Shown: positions 1-9,002, numbered from the stretch's first letter. The stretch: 47,874 nt of DNA from Pelagimonas varians (GCF_003208435.1 NZ_QKMF01000024.1:1-47874); one strand, 5' to 3'. Notes: generated from the letters alone by a model not told the origin. A program made the numbers and translations.

Positions 1-452
1 CACCGCTTTGGGCATACCAGTCACTGAGCCTGTAGGCTAAATCCGGATGGGGAAAGGGGAAGCTCGCCTTTCATCCGATTTGTGCAACAAAGCCGTTTTT
101 TAGCCGTCAATTCGGGGTGCGTTGACATACTGACGCTCTTCGGTCGCTCCATCATTGGCGCGGGGGTCCGGTAAGCGGGAACAAACGTGAGCTGTATTTC
201 TTCTGTGGTGTGTCGCCTGTGTGCGACTGGAGGCAAAGGAAGCGGAAGGCATGGCTGTTGACGACACGAAATTCATTCTGCCGCAGCTTGGTATAATCGG
301 CTGCAAACGCATTAAACGCACCATTCACACTTGCGCCCAAGCTAACGATGCGTAATCTGGCCGCCGAGCAGCATCATATCGCATTTCTGCCTAACAAGGC
401 CAGTCAAGCAATACCCATTGCTGCGTGAACCAATGATGCCGAGCGTAACATA
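1..452. other. No recognisable gene; possible degraded sequence
   Basis: Short reading frames exist on the minus strand (21-236, 100-324, 152-340), but none has a recognisable motif, a good ribosome-binding site or support from its neighbours. They also overlap one another in different frames. I see no tRNA, insertion-sequence end or clear terminator. The stretch is best read as non-coding or as decayed gene remains at the edge of an accessory patch. Confidence 0.4.
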
Positions 453-1109
453 ATGACACCGCAAGAAATTGATAACTTTGAAGTTCAAAGACAAGAGATA
501 ATCGAAAAAAGAGGCTCTTCTAAGGGAATAGTTCAGAAAAATTCAAAATTGTGCTTTGATTCCTTCCCAAGAAGCGGAAACAGTTATCTTACGCGCGCCA
601 TCTTTCTTAATGTTGATGTTCCCCAAAATTTGATTTCTCACCACACACACAATCGCTTCAACATTTCCTTGGCTCAATCCTCTGGAATCCCATGCATATC
701 TATCATCAGGGATCCAATTGATTGCCTTTCATCTTATGTCGTTTACATGGGAATTCAGGAAAATATAAAACGAATAGAATTTTTCTGCCAACAATACTTG
801 CGATTTTATCAAGTAGTAGAAAAAGAGTCAGTAAAAGTTTTTGACTTTAATACTGTTATCAAGAACCCGTCCAAGTTTACTTCTAGAGTATCCGAGTTCT
901 TGGGCGTGGGTCACAACGGACTTTCGAATGAGCAGCTTGATGTGAAGATAAAGGATAGCGTTCGAGATGCGCCTTCTAAAACGAAGGGAGTGCCATCTTT
1001 GGAGCGCGCCAAAGACAATAACCGGGCGAAGGAAACTCTGAAAAAACTGGACCTTACTCAGCAATACGATTTATTCAATACGCTACTATTGAAAGCCGAA
1101 ACGATATAA
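453..1109 (+). CDS. Sulfotransferase-family protein
   Basis: The 218-residue product carries the two PAPS-binding signatures of sulfotransferases. The 5'-phosphosulfate loop is at residues 36-44 (DSFPRSGNS), and the 3'-phosphate motif is at about 84-94 (IIRDPIDCLSS, with Arg86 and Ser93/94). It would transfer sulfate from PAPS to a hydroxyl group; the acceptor cannot be told. There is no signal peptide, so it is probably cytosolic. At 218 residues it is on the short side for the family. The gene is clearly more AT-rich than the ABC genes downstream and is isolated between non-coding stretches, which suggests recent acquisition. The ATG at 453 is the first in frame, with no strong Shine-Dalgarno sequence. 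The family call is fairly sure; the substrate is unknown. Confidence 0.75.
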   Translation: MTPQEIDNFEVQRQEIIEKRGSSKGIVQKNSKLCFDSFPRSGNSYLTRAIFLNVDVPQNLISHHTHNRFNISLAQSSGIPCISIIRDPIDCLSSYVVYMGIQENIKRIEFFCQQYLRFYQVVEKESVKVFDFNTVIKNPSKFTSRVSEFLGVGHNGLSNEQLDVKIKDSVRDAPSKTKGVPSLERAKDNNRAKETLKKLDLTQQYDLFNTLLLKAETI

Positions 1110-1665
1110 CTCCTCGCACAAAGTGGAGTTTCACTTTCTTTCACGAATGGCAGCGGTGTCGGTACACCTGATGAGTCTGCTTTGTAGCTTTGCTGCGTGA
1201 AGACCAGCAGGCTTCTTGAATATTGCAAACACAGTGCGTAGCGTTCGAAGGTGGCCAGATGTTTCTGTTGGGAGAAACCGCCGATTTCGTCAACCGCCTG
1301 CGGCTACACTTGGGTGCGGGCGTCGACTTCGGGCCAAATCCTAACATCTTTATCCTCGCCCCTTCTAAAGATCCGGAAGCTCCGGCCTAGTGTTCTTTTT
1401 GCGTTAGCTATCCAGCCTTTGGGCAGCCCTTTGGTCGCATGCCAAAAGGCTCTACCGTCCACAAATAAATGCCGTCGGTGCGGGTCGTAGAAATTTGCCT
1501 GCCGCTTATTGAACGGTTCCGCCGTGCATGAAACCCCCGTTATGCGTACTGCAACACAGGGAAACTCATCAAAGTATCTCGTTGGCATTCTCAATCTGCT
1601 TCGTAGCAAACATTGACCTTGAGAGACCGAAACTAAATCGCCACATGCGCACACAAGGTATGCCC
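1110..1665. other. Unassigned 556-base gap with an unrecognised minus-strand frame
   Basis: A minus-strand frame of 116 codons (1304-1654) is the longest open stretch. Its product has no motif I recognise. The same strand remains readable past its stop, down to about 1150, if that stop is ignored, which could mean a decayed gene. Overlapping plus-strand frames look like shadows. No terminator or mobile-element end is evident. Confidence 0.3.
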
Positions 1666-2424
1666 CTATGTCCCCTCTCGGTCCGCCCAGCCCGCAAAAA
1701 CCCGCTCCAAAAAGACCACAGCGTAATACAAAACGATGCCCAAAAACGCGAGCGCAATGAGGACTGCGAACATCAAGGGGTAATCGCCGTTGGTTTCGCC
1801 CGACTTGAACAAAGCGCCAAGGCCGCGCCCGTGCGGACTGACGATTTCAACCAGATTGGTTCCGATAAAGGCCAGTGTTGCTGAAACTTTCAGGGCCCCA
1901 AAAAACTCCGGCAAGGTTTTGGGCAAGGCGATCTTGCGAAAAATCGTGAACCGCGTGGCCCCAAGCGCTCGAAGGATGTCGCGGTATTCGGGCTCCAGTG
2001 TGGATAGCCCGATCCCCACAGAGACCGCGATTGGAAAGAACGAAATCATAAAGGCCATCAAAACCGTGTTGAAATCATGCTGCCCGATAAAGATCAGCGA
2101 AATCACTGGCACCAACGTGGCCTTTGGGATCGCGTTAAAGCCGATCAAAAGCGGGTAAAGCGCATCGCGGGCGATCTTGGAAAAACCAATGACCATGCCA
2201 ATCAGGGTGCCAAAGACCACTGCCAACATCAGCCCGGCAACCGTGCGCCACAGGGTCTGCCATCCCATTGTGAAAAACAGCTCTTTGTATTTCCAGAATG
2301 CGGGGGGCAAATCGGACGGAGAGGCCATTTTGTAATTCGGCCAGTCATTTACCCAAACCAGCAATTCCCACAAACCAAGGAACACAAGAACAGCAAGGAG
2401 CGGTGTGGCGATTTTACCTATCAT
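1666..2424 (-). CDS. ABC transporter permease, NitT/TauT (SsuC/ThiX-like) type
   Basis: The 252-residue integral membrane protein has about six hydrophobic segments and the BPD permease cytoplasmic loop. That loop lies around residues 140-160 (EPEYRDILRALGATRFTIFRKIALP) and contacts the ATPase. This fits the NitT/TauT permease family used for nitrate, sulfonates and thiamine precursors. Its start overlaps the end of the upstream ATPase gene by 4 bases (ATGA), so translation is probably coupled. It is the last gene of the unit: binding protein, ATPase, permease. The substrate cannot be read from the permease. Confidence 0.9.
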   Translation of the reverse strand: MIGKIATPLLAVLVFLGLWELLVWVNDWPNYKMASPSDLPPAFWKYKELFFTMGWQTLWRTVAGLMLAVVFGTLIGMVIGFSKIARDALYPLLIGFNAIPKATLVPVISLIFIGQHDFNTVLMAFMISFFPIAVSVGIGLSTLEPEYRDILRALGATRFTIFRKIALPKTLPEFFGALKVSATLAFIGTNLVEIVSPHGRGLGALFKSGETNGDYPLMFAVLIALAFLGIVLYYAVVFLERVFAGWADREGT

Positions 2425-3215
2425 GAGTGAGCCTCCACATCACGACCCTGAGCGATTTTGATCTGGTCGCGCAACCTGTGCAGCATGTCGGCGGCTTTCG
2501 GGGTGAACAGAACGTCCAATGTCCGGTCTTCGGGCAAATCAACATTCATCACATATTGGCTGCGCGCTGGACGTCCGGACAATACAATCACCTGATCGCC
2601 CAAGAAGACGCTTTCACGCAGATCATGAGTTATCAAAACAGCGGTAAACGGTTCGGCGCGGCGCAAATCGCGCATGGTTTGCCACAGATCTTCGCGTGTG
2701 AATGCATCCAACGCCCCAAAAGGTTCGTCCATGATCAAAACGTCAGGTTTGTGGACCAAAGACCGGCACAAGGACGCACGCTGGCGCATACCACCAGATA
2801 GCTCTGACGGACGCTTGTGTTCAAACCCGACGAGCCCGACCATGTCGAGCAGCTCCATGGCGCGGGCGACGCATTTGGCCTTTGACATCTTGGGGGCAAC
2901 AATCTCAAGCGGCAAGATCACGTTGTCCAAGATCGTGCGCCACTCCAGCAGCACGGGATTCTGAAAGGCCATGCCAACAGTTTTGCGCGGGCCTTTTACT
3001 AGTTCCCCATGCAACCATACTTCGCCGGAATCGGGTTTCATCAAGCCCGCGACCAGTTTGGTCAGGGTCGACTTTCCGCATCCAGAGGGGCCAACAACGG
3101 CCGCAAATGTCCCTTCTGGAACCGAAACATTCAGCCCGTCCAGCACTGGCAACGGCCCGCTTGCAGTTTTGTAGGCGTGGGTCACACCCTTAATTTCTAT
3201 GAGGTTTTCGGTCAT
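2421..3215 (-). CDS. ABC transporter ATP-binding protein, NitT/TauT type
   Basis: The 264-residue ABC ATPase has Walker A (GPSGCGKST, about residues 42-50), the signature LSGGMRQR, Walker B (VLIMDEPFGALD) and a switch His in LITHDLRES. It powers import by the neighbouring permease and binding protein. It begins 57 bases after the binding-protein gene, with an inverted repeat in the gap, and overlaps the permease gene by 4 bases. Its length matches SsuB/TauB/ThiZ-type ATPases. Confidence 0.93.
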   Translation of the reverse strand: MTENLIEIKGVTHAYKTASGPLPVLDGLNVSVPEGTFAAVVGPSGCGKSTLTKLVAGLMKPDSGEVWLHGELVKGPRKTVGMAFQNPVLLEWRTILDNVILPLEIVAPKMSKAKCVARAMELLDMVGLVGFEHKRPSELSGGMRQRASLCRSLVHKPDVLIMDEPFGALDAFTREDLWQTMRDLRRAEPFTAVLITHDLRESVFLGDQVIVLSGRPARSQYVMNVDLPEDRTLDVLFTPKAADMLHRLRDQIKIAQGRDVEAHS

Positions 3216-3234
3216 TTTGCCTCTGAGCGATATA

Positions 3235-3260
3235 GGCCGCTACGAAACTGAGTAGCGGCC
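3235..3260 (-). terminator. Stem-loop between binding-protein and ATPase genes
   Basis: GGCCGCTAC and GTAGCGGCC form a perfect 9-base-pair stem around an 8-base loop, 12 bases past the stop of the substrate-binding protein. No U-run follows. It is more likely a partial terminator or mRNA-stabilising hairpin than a full stop. Such hairpins commonly let the binding protein be made in excess over ATPase and permease. Confidence 0.6.
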
Positions 3261-3272
3261 CAATTAAAGTCG

Positions 3273-4280
3273 TTACTTCAACATCAAGCTGCCGTCTGTC
3301 GGCAAATAGCTTGGGTCAAAATACAAGGCCATATCTGGCTCGTTCTGGAACTCGTAGACCGATTTGGTTTGCTCGATCGCGTTCATCATTCGATCGGTGT
3401 CGATAGATCCGATCCCGTTGGCAGCCACAAAATCAGTCAGGACATTGGCATCAATCGCCATCTGCAACCGCTCAGTTTCCAGATCGGCATCTGCCGCCGG
3501 ATTGCGCGCCATCAAAGCCGCAATAGCCGCATCAGGGGTGGCAATCGCATCTTTCCAGCCATGCGCAACCGCACCCAGAAATCCGGTTACAAGTGCAGGA
3601 TTTTCCGCAGCGAAGTCCGTGTTTACGATAATCGCGTTGCCATATAGATCAACGCCATAGTCGGCCATCAACAAGACCGATATGTCGTCGGCAGGAACAC
3701 CGAGGCGTTTCAAATTCAAAGTCGACGAGAAAGAAAAACCAGTGATCGCAGCCACGTTCCCTTCGGCTAGCATTGGCTCGCGCGTTGGAAAGCCAACCGG
3801 CTCAACCGTCACAGCCGATACATCAATGCCGGTCTCGGCGGCAAAGATCGGGAACTGCGCCCATGCACCGTCAGGGGGCGGGGCGCCAAGGACCTTGCCC
3901 TCCAAATCGGCGGGCGCTTCAACCCCAAGCGAACGGCGGCCAACCACTGCAAAAGGCGGTTTGTCATAGACCATCATAACTGCCGTCACAGGCGCGCCCG
4001 GGTTTTGATCCAAAAACCGCATGAGCGAGTTAATGTCGGCAAAACCAATCGGAAACGCCCCCGTCGCGACCTTTGGAATAGCGTCGAGCGACCCTGCTCC
4101 TTCGCTGATCGTCACCGTCAGTCCTTCATCCGCGAAGTATCCTGCATCCAAAGCATGAAAATACGGAGCCGATGGACCCTCAAATTTCCAATCCAAGGCA
4201 AACGGCATGTCTGTCTCGGCAAGAACCGGCGTGGTGATGAGCGCAACAGCGGCAGCCAGTATCGATTTATCAAACATCAT
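3273..4280 (-). CDS. NMT1/THI5-like ABC substrate-binding protein
   Basis: The 335-residue exported protein has an N-terminal signal peptide, with cleavage probably after about residue 21 (VLAET). The NMT1/THI5-like fold opens with LDWKFEGPSAPYFHALDAGYFADEGL, typical of proteins that bind pyrimidines, thiamine precursors, sulfonates or related small molecules. It is first in the three-gene importer operon. Two ATGs occur in tandem; the first (4280) follows an AAGGGG ribosome-binding site at good spacing. No thiamine-pyrophosphate riboswitch is evident upstream, which argues weakly against thiamine precursors. The ligand is unknown. Confidence 0.88.
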   Translation of the reverse strand: MMFDKSILAAAVALITTPVLAETDMPFALDWKFEGPSAPYFHALDAGYFADEGLTVTISEGAGSLDAIPKVATGAFPIGFADINSLMRFLDQNPGAPVTAVMMVYDKPPFAVVGRRSLGVEAPADLEGKVLGAPPPDGAWAQFPIFAAETGIDVSAVTVEPVGFPTREPMLAEGNVAAITGFSFSSTLNLKRLGVPADDISVLLMADYGVDLYGNAIIVNTDFAAENPALVTGFLGAVAHGWKDAIATPDAAIAALMARNPAADADLETERLQMAIDANVLTDFVAANGIGSIDTDRMMNAIEQTKSVYEFQNEPDMALYFDPSYLPTDGSLMLK

Positions 4281-4747
4281 GTTTAATCCCCTTCGGCGTC
4301 ATGTCTTGATATCAGAAGAGACGAGGCCAAAGCTGCGGTCGGATTCCCAGAGCCGCGCATCTTTCTCAAGAAAGATCCGCAACATCCGCACAACAAGAGG
4401 GCACTTGCCCGACCTATGCACATTTTTATAGCAGGTCAAAAAACAAGCCGGACGGACAGGCAAAAGCCCTTTGTGTTTTGTGAGCCCCTGACCTGTCACA
4501 AACGGCAGTGAAGCATTGAAGGCTGACATCTTGGCACAGCAGTCATCAGCGCGAAAACCCTGATCTTCGCCCCTTGCATCCCGACCCCTGCAAATATGCA
4601 AGGCGCATGCCAAAGCCCTAAAAACAAAAGTCGCAGATCAGGCCAATGCGAATGTTGCAGAAGATACCTTTTGCACCTTACCTTTGATCGACGGAATTAT
4701 TCATTCCTAACGTTTAACTCAAAATTCGCTTTATTCAGGACTTTATC
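4281..4747. promoter_or_regulatory. Divergent intergenic region, promoters expected
   Basis: This 467-base gap separates the minus-strand importer from the plus-strand exported-protein pair, so it should hold promoters for both. I checked for a thiamine-pyrophosphate riboswitch and FNR-type boxes and saw none. A minus-strand frame at 4299-4613 has no recognisable features and abuts the binding-protein start. I consider it spurious. No specific promoter elements can be assigned with confidence. Confidence 0.4.
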
Positions 4748-5389
4748 ATGAAACGCACAGTCGCCATATTTTCACTGCTATGCCTTAGCGGAACGGCCAT
4801 AAGCGCAGAAACATTCGCTGCTGATGTTTGGGCCGACAACTGGTTTGAAATGCGGGTCAACGGCACGCTTGTCGCACAAGACAGTGTGCCGATCACCACC
4901 GAACGATCCTTCAATGCCGAAAGCTTTGACTTCGAGGCCGAGCGGCCCTTTGTAATCGGGGTTATCGCCAAGGATTTCAAAGAAAACGATACCGGTTTGG
5001 AATACATCGGCACCCGTCGGCAGCAAATGGGTGACGGCGGCCTGATCGTCCAGATCCGGGATGCTGCGGGCCGCACGGCGGTTGTCAGCAATGCCGATTG
5101 GCAATGCCAAGTCATTCATGCGGCTCCCTTGGACAAATCTTGCGAAAAAGACGCAAACCCCCAGGCCGGCAAAGGAGCCTGTACCTTCGAGGCTATGGCG
5201 GAGCCGGAAGGCTGGGATCTGGCCAGCTTTGATGCCTCGGAGTGGCCACAGGCAAACATATTTTCCGAAAGTGAGGTCAGCCCCAAAGACGGGTACGACA
5301 AGATCGACTGGGCGAAAGATGCCGAGCTGATCTGGGGACCGGACCTGGAACAAAGCAACACCATTTTATGCCGTTTCACCGTCGAGTAA
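4748..5389 (+). CDS. Exported hypothetical protein paired with a YHYH protein
   Basis: The 213-residue product has a typical Sec signal peptide (MKRTVAIFSLLCLSGTAISA, cleavage near residue 20), so it is likely periplasmic. The mature part is acidic. It includes WADNWFEMRVNGTLVAQDSVPI and cysteines near residues 122, 134, 145 and 209 that could form disulfides. I do not recognise a named family. The next gene encodes a YHYH-domain protein and starts 6 bases after this stop, so the two are co-transcribed and probably act together in the periplasm or at the surface. Confidence 0.7.
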   Translation: MKRTVAIFSLLCLSGTAISAETFAADVWADNWFEMRVNGTLVAQDSVPITTERSFNAESFDFEAERPFVIGVIAKDFKENDTGLEYIGTRRQQMGDGGLIVQIRDAAGRTAVVSNADWQCQVIHAAPLDKSCEKDANPQAGKGACTFEAMAEPEGWDLASFDASEWPQANIFSESEVSPKDGYDKIDWAKDAELIWGPDLEQSNTILCRFTVE

Positions 5390-5394
5390 AATAC

Positions 5395-6375
5395 ATGGAA
5401 AACACGCCCAACCAACGAATTCGCCCGGCTTTTGTGGCCACAGCCCTTTTGACGGCCTTTTCTGCCACTGCCAGTGCCGCCCATGAAGATCATTGCGCCG
5501 CAGTCCAAGCTTCAGTCACCGATGCGGGATTTGATCAGCGCGTCACAGTGACCTGTACCGAGACCCATGCGATCCTCCAATCCGATACCTATCCGGACCA
5601 TGACAAGATGACAGGGATCGTTGGTACAAACGAACAGGTGCCCGTTCCCGCCGGTTATGCCGCGCCGATCATTTTGACGCCGACACTTGGGACAACGCCG
5701 CTGACCCGCGACGCGGCCTTGGGTGTCGCCGTAAATGGCGTACCAATCTACGACTATACGGGCGGCGGCGAAATGACCGAAGCCGATTTGGCCCACCACC
5801 AAGCCAGACACGATACGCTTCAAACCCGGCAGCTGGATGTATGCGGCGGCCATGCAGGACGCGGGGACGACTATCACTACCATGTCAAACCCGCCTGCAT
5901 GATCGACCAGATGGCCAATGCTGGCGATGAGGCGATCCTTGGATGGGCCTTTGACGGTTTTCCCATATACGGCGACAACAATCCCGACGGGTCCGAGATT
6001 TCGGAAGGTGTGCTGGATGTATGTAACGGACAGCACGACGAAACCTTTGGCTATCGCTATCACACCTCATCGGGTGCGCCCTACATTGTGCAATGCCTGA
6101 TGGGCGAAGTCGCCGATTTTGAGCGCCTGCCCCGCGTCCCCCCGCTCACAATAGCCAACGGAGGCGGGGCCGCGCCCGGAAGGCCACCGCAGGGCGGTGT
6201 CCAAAATCTGGTCTTCACCGAAGACGAAACTGGCAGCCGCAGTATGGATTACAGTTTTGAGGGTGATGACTACTACATCCGCTACACGCCATCAGATCAC
6301 CCCGGATGCTATGACTTCACAACTCGAACCGTCACAAATGACGGAGTGGTCAAAACCGGCGAATATTGCCGATAG
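5395..6375 (+). CDS. YHYH domain-containing exported protein
   Basis: The 326-residue product has an N-terminal signal segment (about residues 12-30, ending ATASAAHE). The YHYH signature lies in GRGDDYHYHVKPAC, followed by GWAFDGFPIYGDNNPDGS, the conserved second block of this family. YHYH proteins are mostly uncharacterised. The His and Cys residues suggest metal binding or redox chemistry outside the cytoplasm, but that is inference. I chose the ATG at 5395, since the earlier in-frame ATG at 5368 lies inside the preceding gene. It is the last gene of a two-gene plus-strand unit and meets the peptide-transport operon tail to tail. Confidence 0.82.
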   Translation: MENTPNQRIRPAFVATALLTAFSATASAAHEDHCAAVQASVTDAGFDQRVTVTCTETHAILQSDTYPDHDKMTGIVGTNEQVPVPAGYAAPIILTPTLGTTPLTRDAALGVAVNGVPIYDYTGGGEMTEADLAHHQARHDTLQTRQLDVCGGHAGRGDDYHYHVKPACMIDQMANAGDEAILGWAFDGFPIYGDNNPDGSEISEGVLDVCNGQHDETFGYRYHTSSGAPYIVQCLMGEVADFERLPRVPPLTIANGGGAAPGRPPQGGVQNLVFTEDETGSRSMDYSFEGDDYYIRYTPSDHPGCYDFTTRTVTNDGVVKTGEYCR

Positions 6376-6421
6376 AGCGCTCTCGCCCCTTGTGGGGGAA
6401 TTGCTCTTCGCCTTGCAATCC

Positions 6422-6450
6422 AAAAAGGGGCCGCTTTGACACGCGGCCCC
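6422..6450 (-). terminator. Rho-independent terminator of the peptide-transport operon
   Basis: GGGGCCGC and GCGGCCCC pair perfectly around an 8-base loop. Read on the minus strand, the stem is followed directly by five T residues, the classical intrinsic-terminator form. It lies 37 bases past the stop of the last ABC ATPase gene. It may also slow transcription arriving from the convergent YHYH gene. Confidence 0.85.
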
Positions 6451-6486
6451 TATTGATCACAGCACGGTTAAAAAGGCGGGCTTCGA

Positions 6487-7227
6487 TCAGACCGAGGCCT
6501 CCAAGAGCTGTCTTGAATATGGATGCTTAGCCTGCATTCCCTGCAAAGCTGCCACATCCATAATCTCAACTATCTCGCCATCTTTCATTACCGCCAATCG
6601 GTCACACATGTGCCCGACCACGGACAGGTCATGCGACACCATCAGGTAGGTTAATCCGTGCTCTGCCCTCAAATCTGCCAGAAGATTGAGAATTTCAGCC
6701 TGCACTGACACGTCTAATGCGGAGGTTGGTTCGTCCAGCAGCAAAAGCGTCGGTTCAGGGGCCAGCGCGCGCGCAATTGCAACCCTTTGACGCTGACCAC
6801 CCGACAACTGGTGCGGATAGCGAAAACGGAACTTTTGCCCCAACCCGACATCATCAAGCAGTTTAACCACGCGGTTGTCGATGTCCTTGAACCCGTGCAA
6901 ATGCAGTGTTTCACCTAGAACCTGATCCACCGAATGGCGCGGATGGAGCGAGGCATAGGGATCTTGAAACACCATCTGAACCGTCTTGAAAAAGCTTTTG
7001 TGGCGTTTGTGTTCAACCGTTTCACCCGCCACTTTGATGCTGCCAGACCATGTGGGAGCCAGACCGGTAATCGCGCGCAAAATCGTCGATTTTCCGGACC
7101 CACTTTCTCCAACCAAGCCAAAGCTTTGCCCCTTGGCCACATCAAATGTCGCCCCCTTTACCGCGTCGACCCGATCGCGCGCGGTGCCAAACCAGACGTT
7201 CAAACCGTTGATTTCGAGCATATTCAT
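6487..7227 (-). CDS. Peptide ABC transporter ATPase (DppF/OppF-like)
   Basis: The 246-residue ATPase has Walker A (GESGSGKST), signature LSGGQRQR, Walker B (LLLLDEPTSALD) and switch His (VSHDLSVV). It is a partner ATPase of the DppD/DppF pair for peptide import. I chose the ATG at 7227, which overlaps the preceding ATPase stop as ATGA; an in-frame ATG at 7260 would lie deeper in the neighbour. It is slightly short compared with usual DppF (about 320 residues), and the C-terminal oligopeptide-transporter extension is reduced. Confidence 0.9.
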   Translation of the reverse strand: MNMLEINGLNVWFGTARDRVDAVKGATFDVAKGQSFGLVGESGSGKSTILRAITGLAPTWSGSIKVAGETVEHKRHKSFFKTVQMVFQDPYASLHPRHSVDQVLGETLHLHGFKDIDNRVVKLLDDVGLGQKFRFRYPHQLSGGQRQRVAIARALAPEPTLLLLDEPTSALDVSVQAEILNLLADLRAEHGLTYLMVSHDLSVVGHMCDRLAVMKDGEIVEIMDVAALQGMQAKHPYSRQLLEASV

Positions 7228-8081
7228 ATTTGGCCACTCACACTTGGGGCTGTTGACCATGCAGGATCACGTTGCAACACCTCAAGGCGGTCACGCGGTG
7301 CATCCAAACGTGGCAAAGAATTTAGCAAACCGCGGGTATAGGGATGCTTGGCCTCATGCAGTTTGTCAGCTTCGCAGACTTCAACAATCCGGCCAGCATA
7401 CATAATCAGAACCCGGTCGCAAAAATCGGCCACAAGGTTCAAGTCATGGCTGATAAAAATCAAACCCATGCCGCGTTCCTTGACCAGCTTATCCATGATA
7501 TCAAGAACTTGCCTTTGAACAGACACATCCAGCGCTGACGTGGGTTCATCCGCGATCAAGATTTCGGGATTGGGGATCAGCATCATGGCGATCATAATCC
7601 GTTGCCCCATCCCACCTGACATTTCATGCGGATAGGCGCGCATCACCCGTTCCGGATCACGGATCGAAACGGCCTCAAGCATTTCTATGGATTTGGCGTA
7701 TGCATCGGCTTTGGAGGCTTTGTTGTGCAAACGATAGGCTTCGATGATCTGATCCCCAATCGTTGTGACCGGATTCAACGAAAACTTCGGGTCTTGCATG
7801 ACCATAGAAATTCGCTGACCGCGCACGGCACGCATCTCTTTTTCGGTTTTGGCCAGCAGGTTCACACCGTCCAGTTTGATGTGATCGGCCTCGACAATGC
7901 CCGGCGATCTGATCAGCCGCAAAATGGCGCGGCCAGTCATCGATTTACCCGACCCGCTTTCTCCGACGATGCCCAATCGTTCGCGGCCCAGTGAAAACGA
8001 CACGCCGCGCACCGCATCAAACACCCCTTGGCGGGACGGGAATTTCACCCAAAGGTTCTCAACATCCAGAAGCTTTTCCAT
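7224..8081 (-). CDS. Peptide ABC transporter ATPase (DppD/OppD-like)
   Basis: The 285-residue ATPase has Walker A (GESGSGKSM), signature MSGGMGQR, Walker B (ILIADEPTSALD) and HDLNLVADFCD. The C-terminal HPYTRGLLNSLPRLD segment is the hallmark of the oligopeptide/dipeptide ATPase extension. It overlaps the permease gene upstream by one base and the second ATPase downstream by 4 bases, so the operon is tightly coupled. It should form a heterodimer with the DppF-like protein. Confidence 0.92.
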   Translation of the reverse strand: MEKLLDVENLWVKFPSRQGVFDAVRGVSFSLGRERLGIVGESGSGKSMTGRAILRLIRSPGIVEADHIKLDGVNLLAKTEKEMRAVRGQRISMVMQDPKFSLNPVTTIGDQIIEAYRLHNKASKADAYAKSIEMLEAVSIRDPERVMRAYPHEMSGGMGQRIMIAMMLIPNPEILIADEPTSALDVSVQRQVLDIMDKLVKERGMGLIFISHDLNLVADFCDRVLIMYAGRIVEVCEADKLHEAKHPYTRGLLNSLPRLDAPRDRLEVLQRDPAWSTAPSVSGQI

Positions 8082-8992
8082 TATTCACCCGCCTTCGGAT
8101 CAAGCACATCGCGCAGCCCGTCTCCGAGCAAGTTAAACGCCAAGGATACGGTAAAGATCGCCAAGCCCGGCACCGTCGCAACCCACCAGTGGTCAAGAAT
8201 AAAACGCCGTCCTTCGGAAATCATCGCGCCCCATTCTGGGCTGGGTGGCTGTGCGCCAAGGCCCAAAAACCCAAGGCCCGCGGCGGCCAGAATAATGCCC
8301 GCCATGTCTAGCGTCACCCGTACAATGAGCGAAGAAATACACAGCGGCCAGATGTGTTTGGTGATGATACGAAGGGCTCCTGCACCCTGCAGTTGAATCG
8401 CACTGATGTAATCCGACGACCGGATTGTAAGCGTCTCAGCCCGCGCAATACGTGCGTAGGGTGGCCAAGCCGTCAACGAAATCGCCAATACCGCATTCTC
8501 GATACCAGCGCCCAGCGCAGCCACAAAGGCCAAAGCCAGAACCAACCGAGGGAAAGCCAAAAAGATATCGGTAATACGCATCAACACAACATCGACCCAG
8601 CCACCAACATAGCCCGACACAGTGCCAACCAGCAGTCCCAAAATCGGCGCGATCAGGGCCACCAATCCAACAATATACAACGTAATCCGTGCGCCATAGA
8701 TCAGACGTGAAAGGATATCACGCCCCAGACTATCGGTTCCGAATACATGGCTATCGGACCAAAGCGGTGCCAACCGGTTGCCCAAATCCTGTGCAAACGG
8801 ATCATGCGGTGCCAGTATCGGGGCTGCAGCAGCAACCAGAACCAGCAGAACCAAGATCCCAAGGCCGATCATCGCCATGGTGTTAGACCGAAAAGACAGC
8901 CAGCCTTGATAGATCGCTGACAGTTTTGCATGGCGGCGCGACGTGGGCGTATCGGTCAGCAACCACGCGCGCAAAGTTTGTGTCTGAGACAT
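8081..8992 (-). CDS. Peptide ABC transporter permease (DppC-like)
   Basis: The 303-residue membrane protein has the N-terminal OppC-N region, the extracytoplasmic FGTDSLGRDILSRLIYGAR motif of DppC/OppC proteins and the permease loop near the middle. About six transmembrane segments are visible. The ATG at 8992 is preferred because an in-frame ATG at 9022 would overlap the DppB-like gene ending at 9003. It pairs with the DppB-like subunit. Confidence 0.92.
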   Translation of the reverse strand: MSQTQTLRAWLLTDTPTSRRHAKLSAIYQGWLSFRSNTMAMIGLGILVLLVLVAAAAPILAPHDPFAQDLGNRLAPLWSDSHVFGTDSLGRDILSRLIYGARITLYIVGLVALIAPILGLLVGTVSGYVGGWVDVVLMRITDIFLAFPRLVLALAFVAALGAGIENAVLAISLTAWPPYARIARAETLTIRSSDYISAIQLQGAGALRIITKHIWPLCISSLIVRVTLDMAGIILAAAGLGFLGLGAQPPSPEWGAMISEGRRFILDHWWVATVPGLAIFTVSLAFNLLGDGLRDVLDPKAGE

Positions 8993-9002
8993 GGATGCCC
9001 CC

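Noticed and set aside
4281-4747. Thiamine-pyrophosphate riboswitch upstream of the NMT1-like importer
   Set aside because: Looked for the conserved riboswitch core on the minus strand and did not find it, so no riboswitch was called.
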